Origin: Lentinus brumalis
Lineage: Eukaryota; Basidiomycota; Agaricomycetes; Polyporales; Polyporaceae
DNA length: 64,000 nucleotides
Direction of reading: 5' to 3'
Assembly (NCBI GenBank): GCA_001792895.1
Contig: MARA01000018.1
Location: 744,001-808,000 of the forward strand
The number at the start of each line of letters is the position of its first letter. Positions within the stretch are counted from its first letter, which is position 1. Positions 10,944 through 22,667 of the stretch are shown piece after piece. A model generated the notes under the pieces. That model was not told the origin of the DNA and did not search any database. It saw only the letters and a program-made list of their open reading frames with translations. The translations under genes were made by a program, and so were the position numbers.

Positions 10944-12128
10944 TGCTGTGATGGAAGTGGGAAGGCGAGGAAAGAGGGTGGGTGCTGTGGAGCGAAGTAA
11001 GGGAGCGAGGGAAGAGACTGGATACCGCTGAGCCTGGGGAGGTGAGCGATGGGCCTTGGACGTCCAGCTCGGGGGGATTATATACGGTCGCAGGTCCGCG
11101 GGGTCGGCTGTGGACAGGTGTGAGAGGGCGACTTCTAAGAGGGCGTGTTCGCCCCGGAGGAACGTCGAGTCCAGGCATGGCGGAGGTGTCGCGTAGGGAA
11201 GAGGCGAGGGCCGCACCGGAAGCGTAGTGCGAGACGGGAATCGGAGAGGAGGGGTTGCAAGCGAGACGTGTGTGCAGCGAAGGCCGCGTCTTTCGGTGTC
11301 TGGGAGGGCGCAGACGAGGACGCCCGCACGCGCTGCGTCCCTCTCTGGGCACCGTCTGGTAGTCGAGCACCCTCTCTGGGCACCGTCGGTCGCCGTCCCG
11401 ACGTGCACGGGTCCCAATCTGTCTCTTTCCGTCGAGGAACGCTGCGCCCGAGTAGCATTTTTTGACACAAGCACGCCCGATCGACAACGGCCCCGACCCA
11501 TTTGTTTCACGTCTCTCGAGTGTCCGGTCCTGCGTCCGTCGTTGGCTGCACCTGAGCCTGCGTGTGGAGGCCATGTCCCGTGCGCCGCTCGATCGCAGAC
11601 GTTGGTGTGCGACGGTGGATGATATTCGCGGAGGCCGACACACGAAAATCGCGAAGCACGGGGGAACCGAACAAGGGAGCGATCGCGCCCCGCCGCCTCC
11701 GTGTGCCCGCATCCGAAACGGACGAGCACGTGGTTCTGTGCCCGCGCACGCCTGTCCCAGAACGGCAGCCAAGTACGTTCGCGCGTGACGGGGTCGGTGG
11801 CCGCGCATGCACAGAGCTCTCGTCCATGGCGTGCAGCGTGCGAGGGCTGCTGGTGACGGCGGCGGGACCAGCGACGGCTGCCTGTGTGTGAAGGACCCTC
11901 CCCGTGTTCGCGACCCGCCCGTGCACGATCGACCGTCCGTCGCGTTCTTCCTTCTGTGAAGACATCGTGTCCCCATTGGACACCGCCCGCCCTGCGCACC
12001 CGTCCTCCAGCTATAAAGCCAGGGCCGCGCTCGTCTGTTGTCGTCCTCACCACCCTCTGCATCCTCGTCCTGCCCCACGCCCGGCGCATCCTCTCCACCA
12101 CCCACTCAACACACTCTCCCCGCTCGCC
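10944..12128. promoter_or_regulatory. Shared divergent promoter region of two hydrophobins
   Basis: This 1185-bp region separates two hydrophobin genes reading outward. The minus strand has TATATAA at about 11079-11085 (about 140 nt before the ATG at 10943). The plus strand has TATAAAG at 12012-12018 (about 117 nt before the ATG at 12129). Long open frames cross this region on both strands but are antisense or frame extensions without motifs. Co-regulation of the pair is inference from the layout. Confidence 0.5.
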
Positions 12129-12528
12129 ATGCAGCTCTTCGCCACCCTCGCCACCCTCGCCGTCGCCACCGTCGGCTCGGTCGTCGCCGCCCCCTCGGTC
12201 GCCTCGTCCTCGGGCGCAGGCTCCCAGTGCAACACCGGCCCCACTCACTGCTGCAACTCGGTCCAGCCCGCCGACAGCCCCAAGGGCCAGACCATCATCG
12301 AAACCCTCGGCCTCGACGTCCCCACAGACTCGTACTTGGGCATGCAGTGCTCCCCCATCGACTCCGGCTCTGTCGGCGGCGACCCGAGCTGGTAGGTCGT
12401 CAACGCTCCTGGCGAACTCAATGTGTGCTGATGTGCCCCACAGCGACGCGGCCCCCGTATGCTGCAGCGGTAACAGCTATGGCGGCTTGTTGACCCTCGG
12501 CTGCATGCCCCTCACCATCAAGTCCTAG
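12129..12528 (+). CDS. Class I hydrophobin, compact
   Basis: Standard-size class I hydrophobin of 115 residues. Exons are 12129-12391 and 12444-12528 with one 52-nt intron (GTAGGT...CACAG). Residues 1-21 are a signal peptide (MQLFATLATLAVATVGSVVAA). The eight cysteines are at 34, 41-42, 74, 88, 94-95 and 108. Cys88 is split TG|C by the intron, the same intron phase and place as in the other two hydrophobins, which supports a common ancestor. The pattern SQCNTGPTHCC...MQCSPI...APVCC...LLTLGC is typical of surface-coat hydrophobins. It has no linker, unlike its neighbours. Confidence 0.95.
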
Positions 12529-15500
12529 GCGTGCCGGGCGGACTTGTCTTCTAGATCGTGGTCAGTCTCGTCTCTTGTCGCGCGACGGGCGACGCACCTG
12601 ACCATTCGTCCATGCAGGTCTCTTGTTACCCTTTGGATCGTCACATCGCTATTGACACATCTCTATCTTTATTCTCTTTCGTTCTTGTCGACTCGGCTCT
12701 TTCGTCGGTTTCTCTGGTCCGTTTCGATGTACATGCTATACTTTGAAATGTGAATTGAATGCGTCTGAGATGCGATACGAATGTTTGCGGTGTGCGTGTG
12801 CGCGTGGACGTCGACGAGGGCTTACATGCGCAGCGGGTGGAGATGGTCTACCGCGACACTATAATGACGTTCCCAGCGTCGACGTCGTGCTGCTAACAAG
12901 CGGATATCCCCGCATCTTGATGCTCCGTGACCGAGAGCGTGTATCACGTTCTGCATGGACATACCGCAGGGACGCTGAAGGTCGCCCAACATCGACGAGG
13001 AAGGTGGACATGGCCAAGGTGGACATGGCCAAGGTGGAGTGCACTAGTACAGATCCGAGGTGGCCTGTCGGCTACTTCTTTCTGGCGTTCAAGTCGTGCG
13101 GGATGATCGATGAGCGTGGACACTGGACAGGGTACCAGGGGTGTAGGGGGCCGTAGGAAGGTCCTACGCTTGGACGGAGAGCCGGGCTGGTCGTGCGAGG
13201 TCTAGGTCGAGGTCGGTTGGGGGACGTCGCGCGCGGTTTTGGAGGGTTGAGCGTGCGGTGGGAGGTGAGGTGAGGTGTCGCTGGTCGAAGGTCGCTGGTT
13301 GAAGGTCGGAGGTGGGCGGGATGGGTCGGATGAGAGTGTCGCTGGTCGCGGGGCGTACGAGGACGTGCGAGACGTGCGTGCGAGCCTGGGGTTGGCGGGT
13401 TGGGTGGGATGTTCGGCTTGGGGTCGGGTCGTGGTGAGGGATGTGTGGGTGGGTGTGTGGGTGGGTGTGAATGTCAGGAGCGGTGTAGGGGAAGGTGTAG
13501 GGGAAGTGTTCGGGCTGAAGTGCGATTGAGTGCGAGGGGTACGTGCGAGGGAGGGAGGGGAGGAGTGCGAGGGGGAGTACGTGCGAGGGAGAGAGTGCGA
13601 GGGGGAGGGTGCGAGGAGTGCGAGGGGGAGGAGGTCGGCTGAGGCGAGGATGGAGGCGAGGATGGAGGCGGAGATGGAGATGGAGACGGTTGGGTTGGGT
13701 TGGGTTGTGAGCGCGGGTTGTGGTATGTGGTATGTGGGATGTGGGATGTAGGATAGGTGTCTGGAGAAGGGGTTGTGGATGCGGGAGGTAAGTCGGAGCG
13801 TGCGATGGGAGGAGGACGCTTGCGATGTGTTCGGGAACGGCATGTCGCGGGTGTCAGGACTCGGACGCGGGCTTCTGTTGCTTGGAGAAACGCCGGATCC
13901 AGCGAGCGTCCGCGAGGGTTTTGCGCTGCAGACTGGCGCGGAGATGGATTGCGAGTCAATGGGGGTAGCCTGTAGATAACACAGGAGTTGCCTGCCAGTG
14001 AGGAGAGCGACATCCAGCGGGCGTGTGATGGTACATATCGCATGCCGGCAGAACTGCATCATAGCAGTCGACATTGATGAGGTGCTGCTGTGGATATGAG
14101 CCTTCGGCCGCATGCCGGAGCAGCTCGATGAGGTCTCCCCGGGACGAAGAGACGAGGGCGGTGCGCGAGTCGTAGGCGGCGAGTCCTGGTGTTTGTCGAG
14201 TCCTGGTGTTTGTCGAGTCCCAGGGCTCGAGGGAGAGGTCAGATTCAGGCTGTGGATGGTTCGGAACCGTCACGGTCTGCCACGGCTGGTGCCCAGACTG
14301 AGTAGAGAGACGACCGGGACTGGGAGGACGCACGGTGACGGTGCGGATGCGGCCTCCGAGTCGGGGAGTGCATTGTCAGTCGCTGGTCACGGTTTGCACG
14401 AGCATGAGCATGAAGATGTGCGGGCTGATAGAGCTCTGACGACACGAAACTCACTAAGGCAGGCGGCAGCGACGGCGACGTAAGACGACAGCAGCTGCAT
14501 ATGTCGCAGAGAGTGATGTCGGTGTACGACTTGACGCAGTGCATCAATCATGAGGCCTGAGGAGCGTAGTGCGTCACGATTTGGGAGCCGACGGCCGTCG
14601 AGGTGGGAGACCAGCAAGCTGATCCTCGTGGAGGGCCCGGGTACTTACATATTGGCAGGCGCCTATCTACGCTAGCTAATCGGAGTGGCTGTGCTCGCCT
14701 GTCGAAATGTATGTTAACACTACGCCCGCGCGTCGATTGAACCAATTCCAAGCCATCTAAGGTACTCACGCGTATGCCTTTCGGGGGAGGTGGGGTCTCA
14801 GACACCGCGGCTCATGTGTTGCTTTCTCGATTGACTCAGAGCAGGATAGATGCCCCCGACGCGAAGCCTTGTCTTTTCTTCCGCCCGCTCAAGAGTCAAG
14901 ACACGCATCCGGACCCGACCGCCCTCCACACCTCGCTCGCTATGCCGACTATGCATAACGAGGCCGTTCTAACAGGCTCGCACCGACGGCCCTGAATGGC
15001 GTTTGCGGAGCCATGTCATGCGCGACAGTGGTCGCTCCAAATCAGCTGAGCAGCCCGTAGAAGAGCCTCCCTCTGAGTGCATGACATTGACACGACGTGT
15101 GAATGGAGAACTTACGAGAGCGGCTGTAGCTTCAGTGACACCCGTCATACACCCGCCGCTCAAAAGCCTTCTCTATCGACGCAAGCTGGTCACAGGATAA
15201 CCTCGTGGCCGTGCATAGGTACGTGGTGGTTCACAGCTGTACGATTGCCGCTACTACTCATCATGTCGGTCGTCCTTCAGAATGGCTGACTATATCACAG
15301 TCGAAAAGCCTTCAGGGCCTTCCACTGTCCACGAACAGTCAGTGGACGGGGAATGCAAGGTCATCACTGAACAGCGGCCGTAGCACATACGTCTAGCGGA
15401 AAGCACCCAGTGGCTCACCCAGGGTCAACCTTGCCCCGCGCCATGTTCCATTGGCAATACTGAAGTCTGCAAGAATGGTAAGTGCTCTGCGCATCTCGTC

Positions 15501-15685
15501 CGCAGACGTCCACCATACGTACAGCTCCCTTGCCGCATGTTCACAGTCCACTCTGCATGCACGCACTTAAATAGACGTCGTATGTGGGCATACCACCTCG
15601 TTCCCTGTTCTCTTCTTGGCCTGTCACATATCGCACCGACCTTGCAACATCAATCACTTTCCTCCTCAAGCCAGGACGAGTCTGC
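12529..15685. other. Gene-free spacer with purine-rich minisatellite
   Basis: No recognised gene. A 15-bp tandem duplication (aaggtggacatggcc) lies at about 13000-13034. From about 13255 to 13800 the plus strand is extremely purine- and G-rich, with variants of 'gtgcgaggg' and 'gggttgggttg'; the open frames there are low-complexity reads of this tract. A 17-bp direct repeat (gagtcctggtgtttgtc) lies at about 14184-14218. The last few hundred bases should contain the promoter of the exchanger gene at 15686. Confidence 0.5.
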
Positions 15686-18513
15686 ATGAGCGCTGAACAT
15701 CCCGAGGCTATGTCCCCGTTTGCGGACTCGGTATTCGCACCGAATGTACATTTTACAGACCGACGACCACCTGGACTGGCGCCTGCCAGTGAGTCGACCG
15801 ACTCCCCGAACAGGACTCCAATTCCTGGTACCAGAGACGATAGTACCAACCTGCCTGTTCCCATTACGAGTACTCGCAGCACCCTCCTTAGCAGTCGCTC
15901 TTCCCGCACAAGTCTTCTCAAGACACTCACCAGACCTGAGCATCGGGTAGGAAGGAATCCGTCGCTGAAAAAAGGACTGAAGGCGATTGTAGTCTCATCG
16001 TGTCAGTCCTATACTCCATATTCGTCCATTCAGCTGCTCACTGCTGTTCTTCCATAGGGTGGAATATCCTGCTCGTATTTGTCCCAATCTCAGTATGGTC
16101 GAATATTTTACCGGGTCAGGCCATGCCGCTCATGCTCGCACGGGCCGAACTGCAAAGTGGGCATGCAGTCTTTCCCTAGATGTCAATGACAGCAAGAGCC
16201 GCGTCATGACCTTCGTCTGTGATTATATATCCATCTTCGAGAGCAAACCCATGCATCCCTGACCAACATTGACAGTTGCCTTCCTGGCGCTGGTACCACT
16301 CACGCAAGTGAGTGCATGCTTGACCGCCTCATGTTGCCCGCCCCAATATGCATGATATTGACAGCTTTTGGCGTTTGCCACTGACGAACTTTCGATCCGC
16401 GTCGGGCGTTTCCTCGCTGAATTGTTGCATATAACCTTGGTGAGAAGACGAAACATCGCACGTCATTCCTAGACCATATTGTTGATCTATCCATCCAGAG
16501 CAACATGTATGTGCATTGGACGATATCTCTGCCGCAGCATCCTTGCTGAAACTGCAGTACTCATCTAGCATTGAGTTGATAATAGCGGTTCGTCTCTAGA
16601 ACAGCGTCGCTGCTGCTCGTCTTCTTGTAGGGCTGCTGATAATTCTTTCATACCAGGTTATTGCTCTTTCTCAGTGCCAAATTCAGGTCGTACAAGCATC
16701 GCGTGCGTTTCTGTCCTATCACTCGACCGCGTGCATTTGTATGACCCGACCTGCATAGTCATCGGTTCGATCCTCAGCAACTTATGTGAGTAGATCATTG
16801 CCGCCAAGCGACGACGAACAACGCTTCTGTGCCGGCTGACGTTCGAAACAACAGTATTTGTGGTCGGTCTGTGCTTTTTTGCCGGTGGCATGAGATTTTC
16901 TGAGCAAGGTTTCGGAGCCCGTGCGTACAATCTTTCCAACATCATATACTTTCCTCCGCTCATAGCAGTCTTCTCGGATTGTCCACTCATGTGGCTGTCT
17001 TGTAATCTGCTGCCGGCTCTTTTGGCACGAGACAGGGACAACCAAGCTGCACTCGTCGCTGCTCGTAATCTTTGCCATCGCATTGCTGCTTCCCGCGTCG
17101 TTCAACGCTACTGCGGCGATCCCGGCCGGCGACTTGCGAGAGGCGATCATCCTTTCCCTCAGTCGAGGGGTGAGTTGAACGGTGTTTGAGTATGTACTCG
17201 CCGCTGACATAGGTTTCTGTCAGGCTGCCGTCATTCTTATGATCCGTGCGTCCGCCTTTTTGCACGACATGCACAACCCGCTAACCCTCGGTGATATCGT
17301 TTTGCCCGGCCCTGTACACGGACCCAATACGCAGTGTATGGGTGCTTCCTCGTCTTTCAACTCTTCTCGCACAAGTCGTTGTATAATGAGAAACCTGATG
17401 ATGTGCTAGCGACAAGTTTCTATGACCCGAGCAGGAATTGGACGCTGAAGAAAGCGGAGGCCAATAGCAGCAGTGTCTCAAGCCGAGGGGTCCAACGCCG
17501 CGTGTCGGTAGTACACTCTTTGGCTGCAAGCGCGACTTCGACTAGGGAGGACGACGGTCCAGCCGACGCCGAGGATGACGTGGTTGAGGATCCCATGATG
17601 AGTGTCCCGCTCACAGTGGTTCTGTTGGTCATCGTCGCGGTGGTAAGCAAGTCACACTAGTGGTTCTGTAGAGCGTTGTCCGTCCTGATTGCTTTTTCCT
17701 TCTGGCTCAGATTGTTGGAGTAACGGCCAAATTCCTGGTCGACTCCATAGACCGTCTCACAGAGGCCGGGCATGTCAGCAGAGAGTTCATTGGCTTGATG
17801 CTTCCTCTTGCAGTCGGCAACATAGGTACGTCGACTCTTTAAGCTACTTACTCTTACCGAACAGGGCTTCCTCTCGCTCGCCATATGCAGTTCGACTCAC
17901 ACATGCTTTCTTTTTTGTACGACAACTTCATAGAACTCGCAAGAGCTGTTACCATGTCAGTGAGCAACAAGGTCATTCTTTCCCTGCATATTGCAATTGG
18001 ATCCAGTATTGTAAGTGGCGAGTTCCTGCCGCAGATGATGTGCTGACATCTGCATATCCTGCCGGTCATGTAGCAAATGGCGCTTCTCATCATTCCTTTT
18101 CTCGTTACGCTGGGTTGGTTCATGCACAAGCCGATGAGCTTGCTCTTTGATCCCTTCCAATCTATCGTCTTGTCACTCTCCGGTATGTGCGGTCAAGTTG
18201 CCATCTCGTTATGCGGCGCGCGTTGATTCTTCATTTAAGTGCTCGTTGTGAACGACGCTGTGCAAGGTGGCTCAAGGTGAGTGTTGCCCATAGCTTCGAT
18301 GGGTCGTGGGCCTTACTGCCCCACCACCGTGAAACACTGAATACACAGTAACTGGATGGAAGGAATGGTGCTCTTATGTTTGTATATGATCCTCACTGTT
18401 GTGTTCTGGTATTACCCAGGTACGTGGTTCGTCTGCTCGCCCTGTACTGTGGACATGATTTTCCCCTGTTGTACGCAGGAGTCGCCGCATTGCCCGGAGG
18501 CCTGACGTGCTGA
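15686..18513 (+). CDS. Ca2+/H+ exchanger (CAX family, VCX1-like), 19 exons
   Basis: Integral membrane antiporter of the CaCA/CAX family, normally loading Ca2+ into the vacuole in exchange for protons. Exon ends by eye: 15686-16001, 16058-16092, 16158-16218, 16276-16307, 16365-16439, 16499-16506, 16569-16587, 16657-16702, 16759-16785, 16855-16920, 17036-17169, 17224-17245, 17335-17642, 17711-17825, 17934-18010, 18074-18182, 18240-18276, 18349-18419, 18479-18513. They sum to 1593 nt in one frame, giving 530 residues. Family signatures appear in order: WNILLVFVPIS, FATDELSIRVG, the first alpha-repeat (SNIIELIIAVIAL), SQCQIQVVQASLIGSILSNL, VVGLCFFAGGMRFSEQGF, SLLVIFAIALLLPASF, FQLFSHKSLY, an acidic loop, TAKFLVDSID, the second alpha-repeat (GNIELARAVTMSV), VIPFL-type helices, GGSNWMEG and a C-terminal LTC. 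Both repeats keep the Glu but deviate from the GNAVE/GNAAEH consensus. Exon 6 is only 8 nt. The N-terminal 110 residues are hydrophilic. Confidence 0.9.
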
Positions 18514-20475
18514 GGAGGCCAAGTGGTGCTCTACGCTTATTTTCCCTCAACACTTCGACATTATTGCTCCCCGCTCCCGTACTGCTTCGCGGTGTTTATA
18601 TCGGTTGTCTGCGTTCCCTCCTGGTTCATGGAAAAACGAATGTGCTTCACCTCCCTCAGACAGTCTCTTGGCCTACATTCAGCGCCGGGCCTGCCGCATG
18701 GACGTGAGGACTTGATTGCGAAGGATGAAATCGTATGTAGTTTACTACTAGTGTGTATACACGTGCACTATGTTGTCGAATTGAAAGCATGGCTATCCGC
18801 ACGCGCCGCCGACTTCACTTTGGTCTGGCCTTTCAAGACAGCCGCTGCCGACTTCTGTCGGGAGCCGCGCACACATACCGGGACTCTTCTGGCGAGCTGC
18901 GCGAGTGGAGAGGGGCTCCCTGCTCTCTTTCTCACTCTAGCTCTCTTACTCACTCCGGCGGAAGATTTGAGACATCAGCCTGATGGTGTTGCGGCGCCGT
19001 GGCTCATATCGTCGATTACAGAAGCATGGGTAGCAGAGGGACCGAAGATACGTGTCCTCCTGAATGCGGGTGGTTCGCAAAGAGTCAAGACTGTGCGATG
19101 CGGTGTGGGGGGACGTCGGGAGTCGAGCGAGTCGATTTGTGAGCTAGGAGAGTCACCCGTATACGCTGTGCCAGTGCCAGTGCCGGGGAGGGGAGGGAGG
19201 TAGGAAGATGCAGTTCCTCTCGGCGCGCGATACAACCGTCATCTCGGGCTGGGCGCCTCGTCCCAATCGCCAGGCACTGCGAATGTGTTGCTGTTCGTCG
19301 ACCCAGCGCATTGCAAGTGCAAGTGCCAATCGTGAAACCCGGATGCACCTGGATGTTTTACCCTGGGACGAGTCTCACCGAACGCGATGATCTCCTACTG
19401 ACATCGGGGAACAGCGAGCCGAAGCAGGATGCAACGGTCCGTGCTGGACAGTCAAGGATCGAGGTATCCCCTGGCGGAGTGGAACGTCGCGAGTCGCCGG
19501 CGGAAGTTGTCGGGCTCGCATTGCTTCGTGGCACGGCGTGCGGCAAGGATAAGGTGAGATACGGTGGGGACATTGGGGAGATCACCTAGGGCACATCACG
19601 CATACGACTTTGGGTGCCATAGATATTGATGGTCGGTAAAGGGAGGACGGGATATGTGGACGCGAGGATAGGAGTCCAGGACACGGAAAGGTGTAGCTGG
19701 GGTTCAGGCGCGTCAGGATGACGAGAGCAACGACTGGGAGTCACGACAGGATGGTCGGAGGACTCCGTCGTCTATGTCTTCGGGGCCGAGCATATGGCTG
19801 CCAATCGGACGCGCAACAGTGGTACGCGGCCGGGAGGCGGCCCACGTTCGACGCCTGGAAGAGACCGCACAATACTTACCCGTAGTTACGGGATAGCATC
19901 GTGCAAGGGCAATAGACAGGCGGCGGGACGGGTCGAGAAGTGAGATTATGTCGGCACCGGGTCCATCGGGTGGGTTGCGGCCTTGATAGGAGCGACAATG
20001 AGAAGTTGAATGTCTCAGGGGGCCGGCACCGGGCGCGCATCACCTAGTTCGATTCAAGTTCGGTAATGCTGATCCAAAGTAAGTACTTGTCGAACGGAGC
20101 CACCAGCCCTGGCAATATGATGGATACTTACCCGTAGCGCAACGGCACGCAGTGGCGGACGCATCCAGTCACCACCGATAGCCACAGGTGAGCGATGAGC
20201 AGTCAGTTTTCGGTGTGAGAGATGGCGTACACAAACGCCCTCTGTTGATTGCCGTGAGTTCGGTGGCAGTATGTGACCACGGTTACTTACAAGGTTCAAC
20301 TTGAACTTCGACCTACTTCGACCCGTCCATCACGTTCAGTGTTTCGCCAACCCACCCCTTCTATACATTGAGATGCCCTCGAGCACTCACAATATTGACA
20401 GCCATTCGTCAGAAAAGGCAGTGGTGTGTATATTCCGCTGACCCGCTGAGCCACATACGTCAATCTCAATCTCAC
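18514..20475. other. Spacer with first copy of a duplicated non-coding segment
   Basis: No gene recognised. The part at about 19010-19335 recurs at about 22668-23085. The open reading frames here and at the second copy are in different frames and not conserved as protein, so the shared segment looks non-coding. Confidence 0.45.
19010..19335 (+). repeat. Direct repeat flanking the phosphotransferase pair, copy 1
   Basis: Matches 22668-23085 in the same orientation. Shared blocks include 'tatcgtcgatt', 'gaagatacgtgtcc' with 'tgaatgcgggtgg', 'gacgtcgggagtc', 'tcgccaggcactg', and 'gcaagtgcaagtgccaat'. It lies upstream of the phosphotransferase-like gene, and copy 2 lies downstream of its decayed tandem copy. 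Confidence 0.65.
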
Positions 20476-21380
20476 ATGCCTCTACAGCTGCGATCTTGGG
20501 CAGACATATCCTCGTTGTCTGACGAGGAACTATATGCAGTGTATGAGGCATGCGAACACGAATTTCCTCGCGACCCCTTAAAGCGGTCTCGATCCGCCGG
20601 ATCGCGTCCGACGTCGTCATGAAGGTCGGGATGGTCCCGGGGTCCGAACCGTTGACTATGGATCTTGTTCGGAAGTCGACAACTATCCCTGTCCCTGCCA
20701 TCCGACGGACCTTCTCAATTAATGACTACAACGCCATCGTCATGGACAACATACCTGGGGAGACCCTCGCAGACTGCTGGGGGACCATGGGCTTGTGGCG
20801 ACGCTTCTGCGCTGTCTGGACCATCCGTGGGTACATCAGACAACTGCGGCGCGTCGTCGTGCCCGGCATCCCACGTGAGGAGCTCTTCCCAGGCCCGATT
20901 GGAGGCGAGCCGAGCATATGCTTTGGCCCAATGTTTGGAGAATATGTGAGTTCACTCCTTCTGTGTGCCATCGGTACTGAGCTAATGCCGTGCAAGGGCG
21001 AGGGCCCATTCGCGTCATATGATGAGCTCACCGCTTTCTTCGCTCACAAACTTGAAGTGAATCGACGCGTCAGGAAGACCCCCACCGAGGACGTCGCGTT
21101 CGACTCCTCGCTCCCCCTCGTGTTGACCCATGGCGACCTCAGTCCCTACAACCTGATCGTTGACAGAGAGTCGCGCTTATGGTTGATCGACTTCGAATTC
21201 TCTGGCTTCTATCCTCAGTGGTTCGAGTACGTGGCGATGTGGAGTAGCACCTGGGACGAGCAATTGGGTGGCGGGAGGTGGAAGTACTGGATCATCGGCT
21301 TCATGGCCGGGTTCTACCGAGTTCAAGCCGGGTTTCTTGCCAAGATCGCTTGGGCCATCGAAATGGGTCACTTCTTGTAA
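20476..21380 (+). CDS. Aminoglycoside phosphotransferase (APH)-like kinase, one frame break
   Basis: Member of the APH/choline-kinase-like fold family. The N-terminal stretch (MPLQLRSWADISSLSDEELY) starts at 20476. Further motifs are IASDVVMKVG (nucleotide-binding Lys region), STTIPVPAIRRTF, the Brenner-type catalytic loop LTHGDLSPYNLIVD and the metal-binding LWLIDFEFSGFYPQWFEY. A 51-nt intron (20946-20996, GTGAGT...CAAG) falls inside GEY|GEGPFASYDEL. The frame of the first 30 or so residues and that of the catalytic domain differ by one base near 20573. One more C in the CCCC run there restores a continuous RDPLKAVSIRR reading, so this may be an assembly indel. Substrate is unknown; fungal members of this family are abundant and rarely characterised. 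The reading ends at MGHFL, while the decayed copy downstream continues past this point, so a last exon may be missing from the model. Confidence 0.7.
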
Positions 21381-21779
21381 TGAATAGTACTTGAGTTGGA
21401 GATCTGGACTCCGGACTCTGAGCGTCCAGGTACAGCGTGACGATTGACAGCCTGGCGGGGTTGACCTTCGTCGATCCTCGCGGTGACGACGGATTGTCTG
21501 CCCAGTCAATCAGTTCAGTCGAGCATGGCTGAACTTTCTGCTCAAGTACTCACATGCCATCGAGGAACGGTGTGTCTAAGCCGGACTCGTGTACGAGCGT
21601 CGAGCAAAACGGCAACAAGGCAGTCGAGGTACGACGGCGCAGGTTCCGCTCCCACCATGCACCCTGTAACATGGATCGGGTATCGACGAAGCATGACTGC
21701 ACAAGAAGCAGGTACGGTCGGTACGGAGTGACGCTACTTGCGAGATTCGTGTGCTCGACATCTCTTGGTTACGCTTGGG

Positions 21780-22495
21780 GTGGGATGAGTACGGAAGGTC
21801 GGGGCGGTCCCGGCCTCCGAGCTCGAAGCCCCTCCCTATGGTCCCTGTGCCGGTCATTCGACTTAGCGCCTCGAGGAACGGGTATGACAGACTACGTACC
21901 CGGGGTGTCTTGGGCGTTGTTGCGCTGCCTGGACTGTACGAGGCAGTCGTGCGCGTCGACCCATGGCGCGAGACGCTGTTCCCAGGTCAGTTCGGACGAG
22001 GCTGAACATACACTGTGGTTTGATGTCTGGGAAAATGTGTGACTTATCAAGACTCGGTTCGCGAGTGGTACCAGAGTTGAGGGCGTAGGTCGCCGTCACG
22101 AACTCCGTGGAAGACGTCGAGTTCGACGCCTCCCTGTCACTCGTCTTGACCCATTTGGATCTGGATCCGTGAGACGTGATCGTTGATAGGAGGTATTCGC
22201 GTGAGGCCCGATGTTGATTGACTTCAGATGTACCCGCAGTGGTTTGAGTACGGGGATGTGTATAACGTGGGAGGTGGTGGTCGCTAGTAAGGCAGGTGGA
22301 CGTACTGGTTGATCACTATGTGGATTGGGGTTCGAGCGAGCGAGTACCGTCAAGCTTGGTTCCCAGCTAAGCTCGCCTGGACTATCGAGATGTGTCATTT
22401 CCTGCGCGGTGCACCGAAAGAGTCGAGGCTACGTCTTAGACGTACTGTATATCCCGAACTCTCAGTGGCAGCGAGTGTAGCGGTTACCCGCTAGA
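21780..22495 (+). pseudogene. Decayed tandem copy of the APH-like gene
   Basis: Plus-strand pieces in several frames match the gene at 20476-21380 in order: 'VPVPVIRL' (IPVPAIRR), 'RVDPWRETLFPG' (GIPREELFPG), 'DVEFDASLSLVLTHLDLDP' (DVAFDSSLPLVLTHGDLSP), 'YRQAWFPAKLAWTIEMCHFL' (YRVQAGFLAKIAWAIEMGHFL). The catalytic HGD has become HLD, there is a stop soon after it, and frames shift several times. It lies directly downstream in the same orientation, consistent with a tandem duplication followed by decay. Its C-terminus runs on as RGAPKESRLR, which may show what the intact gene's last exon once encoded. Confidence 0.75.
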
Positions 22496-22667
22496 CAGAC
22501 CACGGTGTAGAGTAATTTCTTGGCACGACTGCCCGGGGCGAGTGGGGTGCATGACTCTCCCGGGTCTACTTGTTCCCTTGTTCCCTGGTAAGTGATAAGG
22601 AAACGACGCGCAGGTCGAAAACTCACATGCACAGTCTGGGCCTGTTTGTCGGCACGCCCCGCCAGCT

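Noticed and set aside
9988..12105. 705-codon open frame on the minus strand
   Set aside because: Only its C-terminal part is real (hydrophobin cysteine core). The upstream part runs through the promoter region and out of frame with the signal peptide.
10545..12248. 567-codon minus-strand frame across the hydrophobin intergenic region
   Set aside because: It contains the true hydrophobin start late in the frame; the rest is GC-driven read-through with no motif and overlaps the opposite gene's promoter and first exon.
13685..13706. Telomere-like ggttgggttgggttg
   Set aside because: Short, internal, and not the TTAGGG repeat of fungi; part of the G-rich tract.
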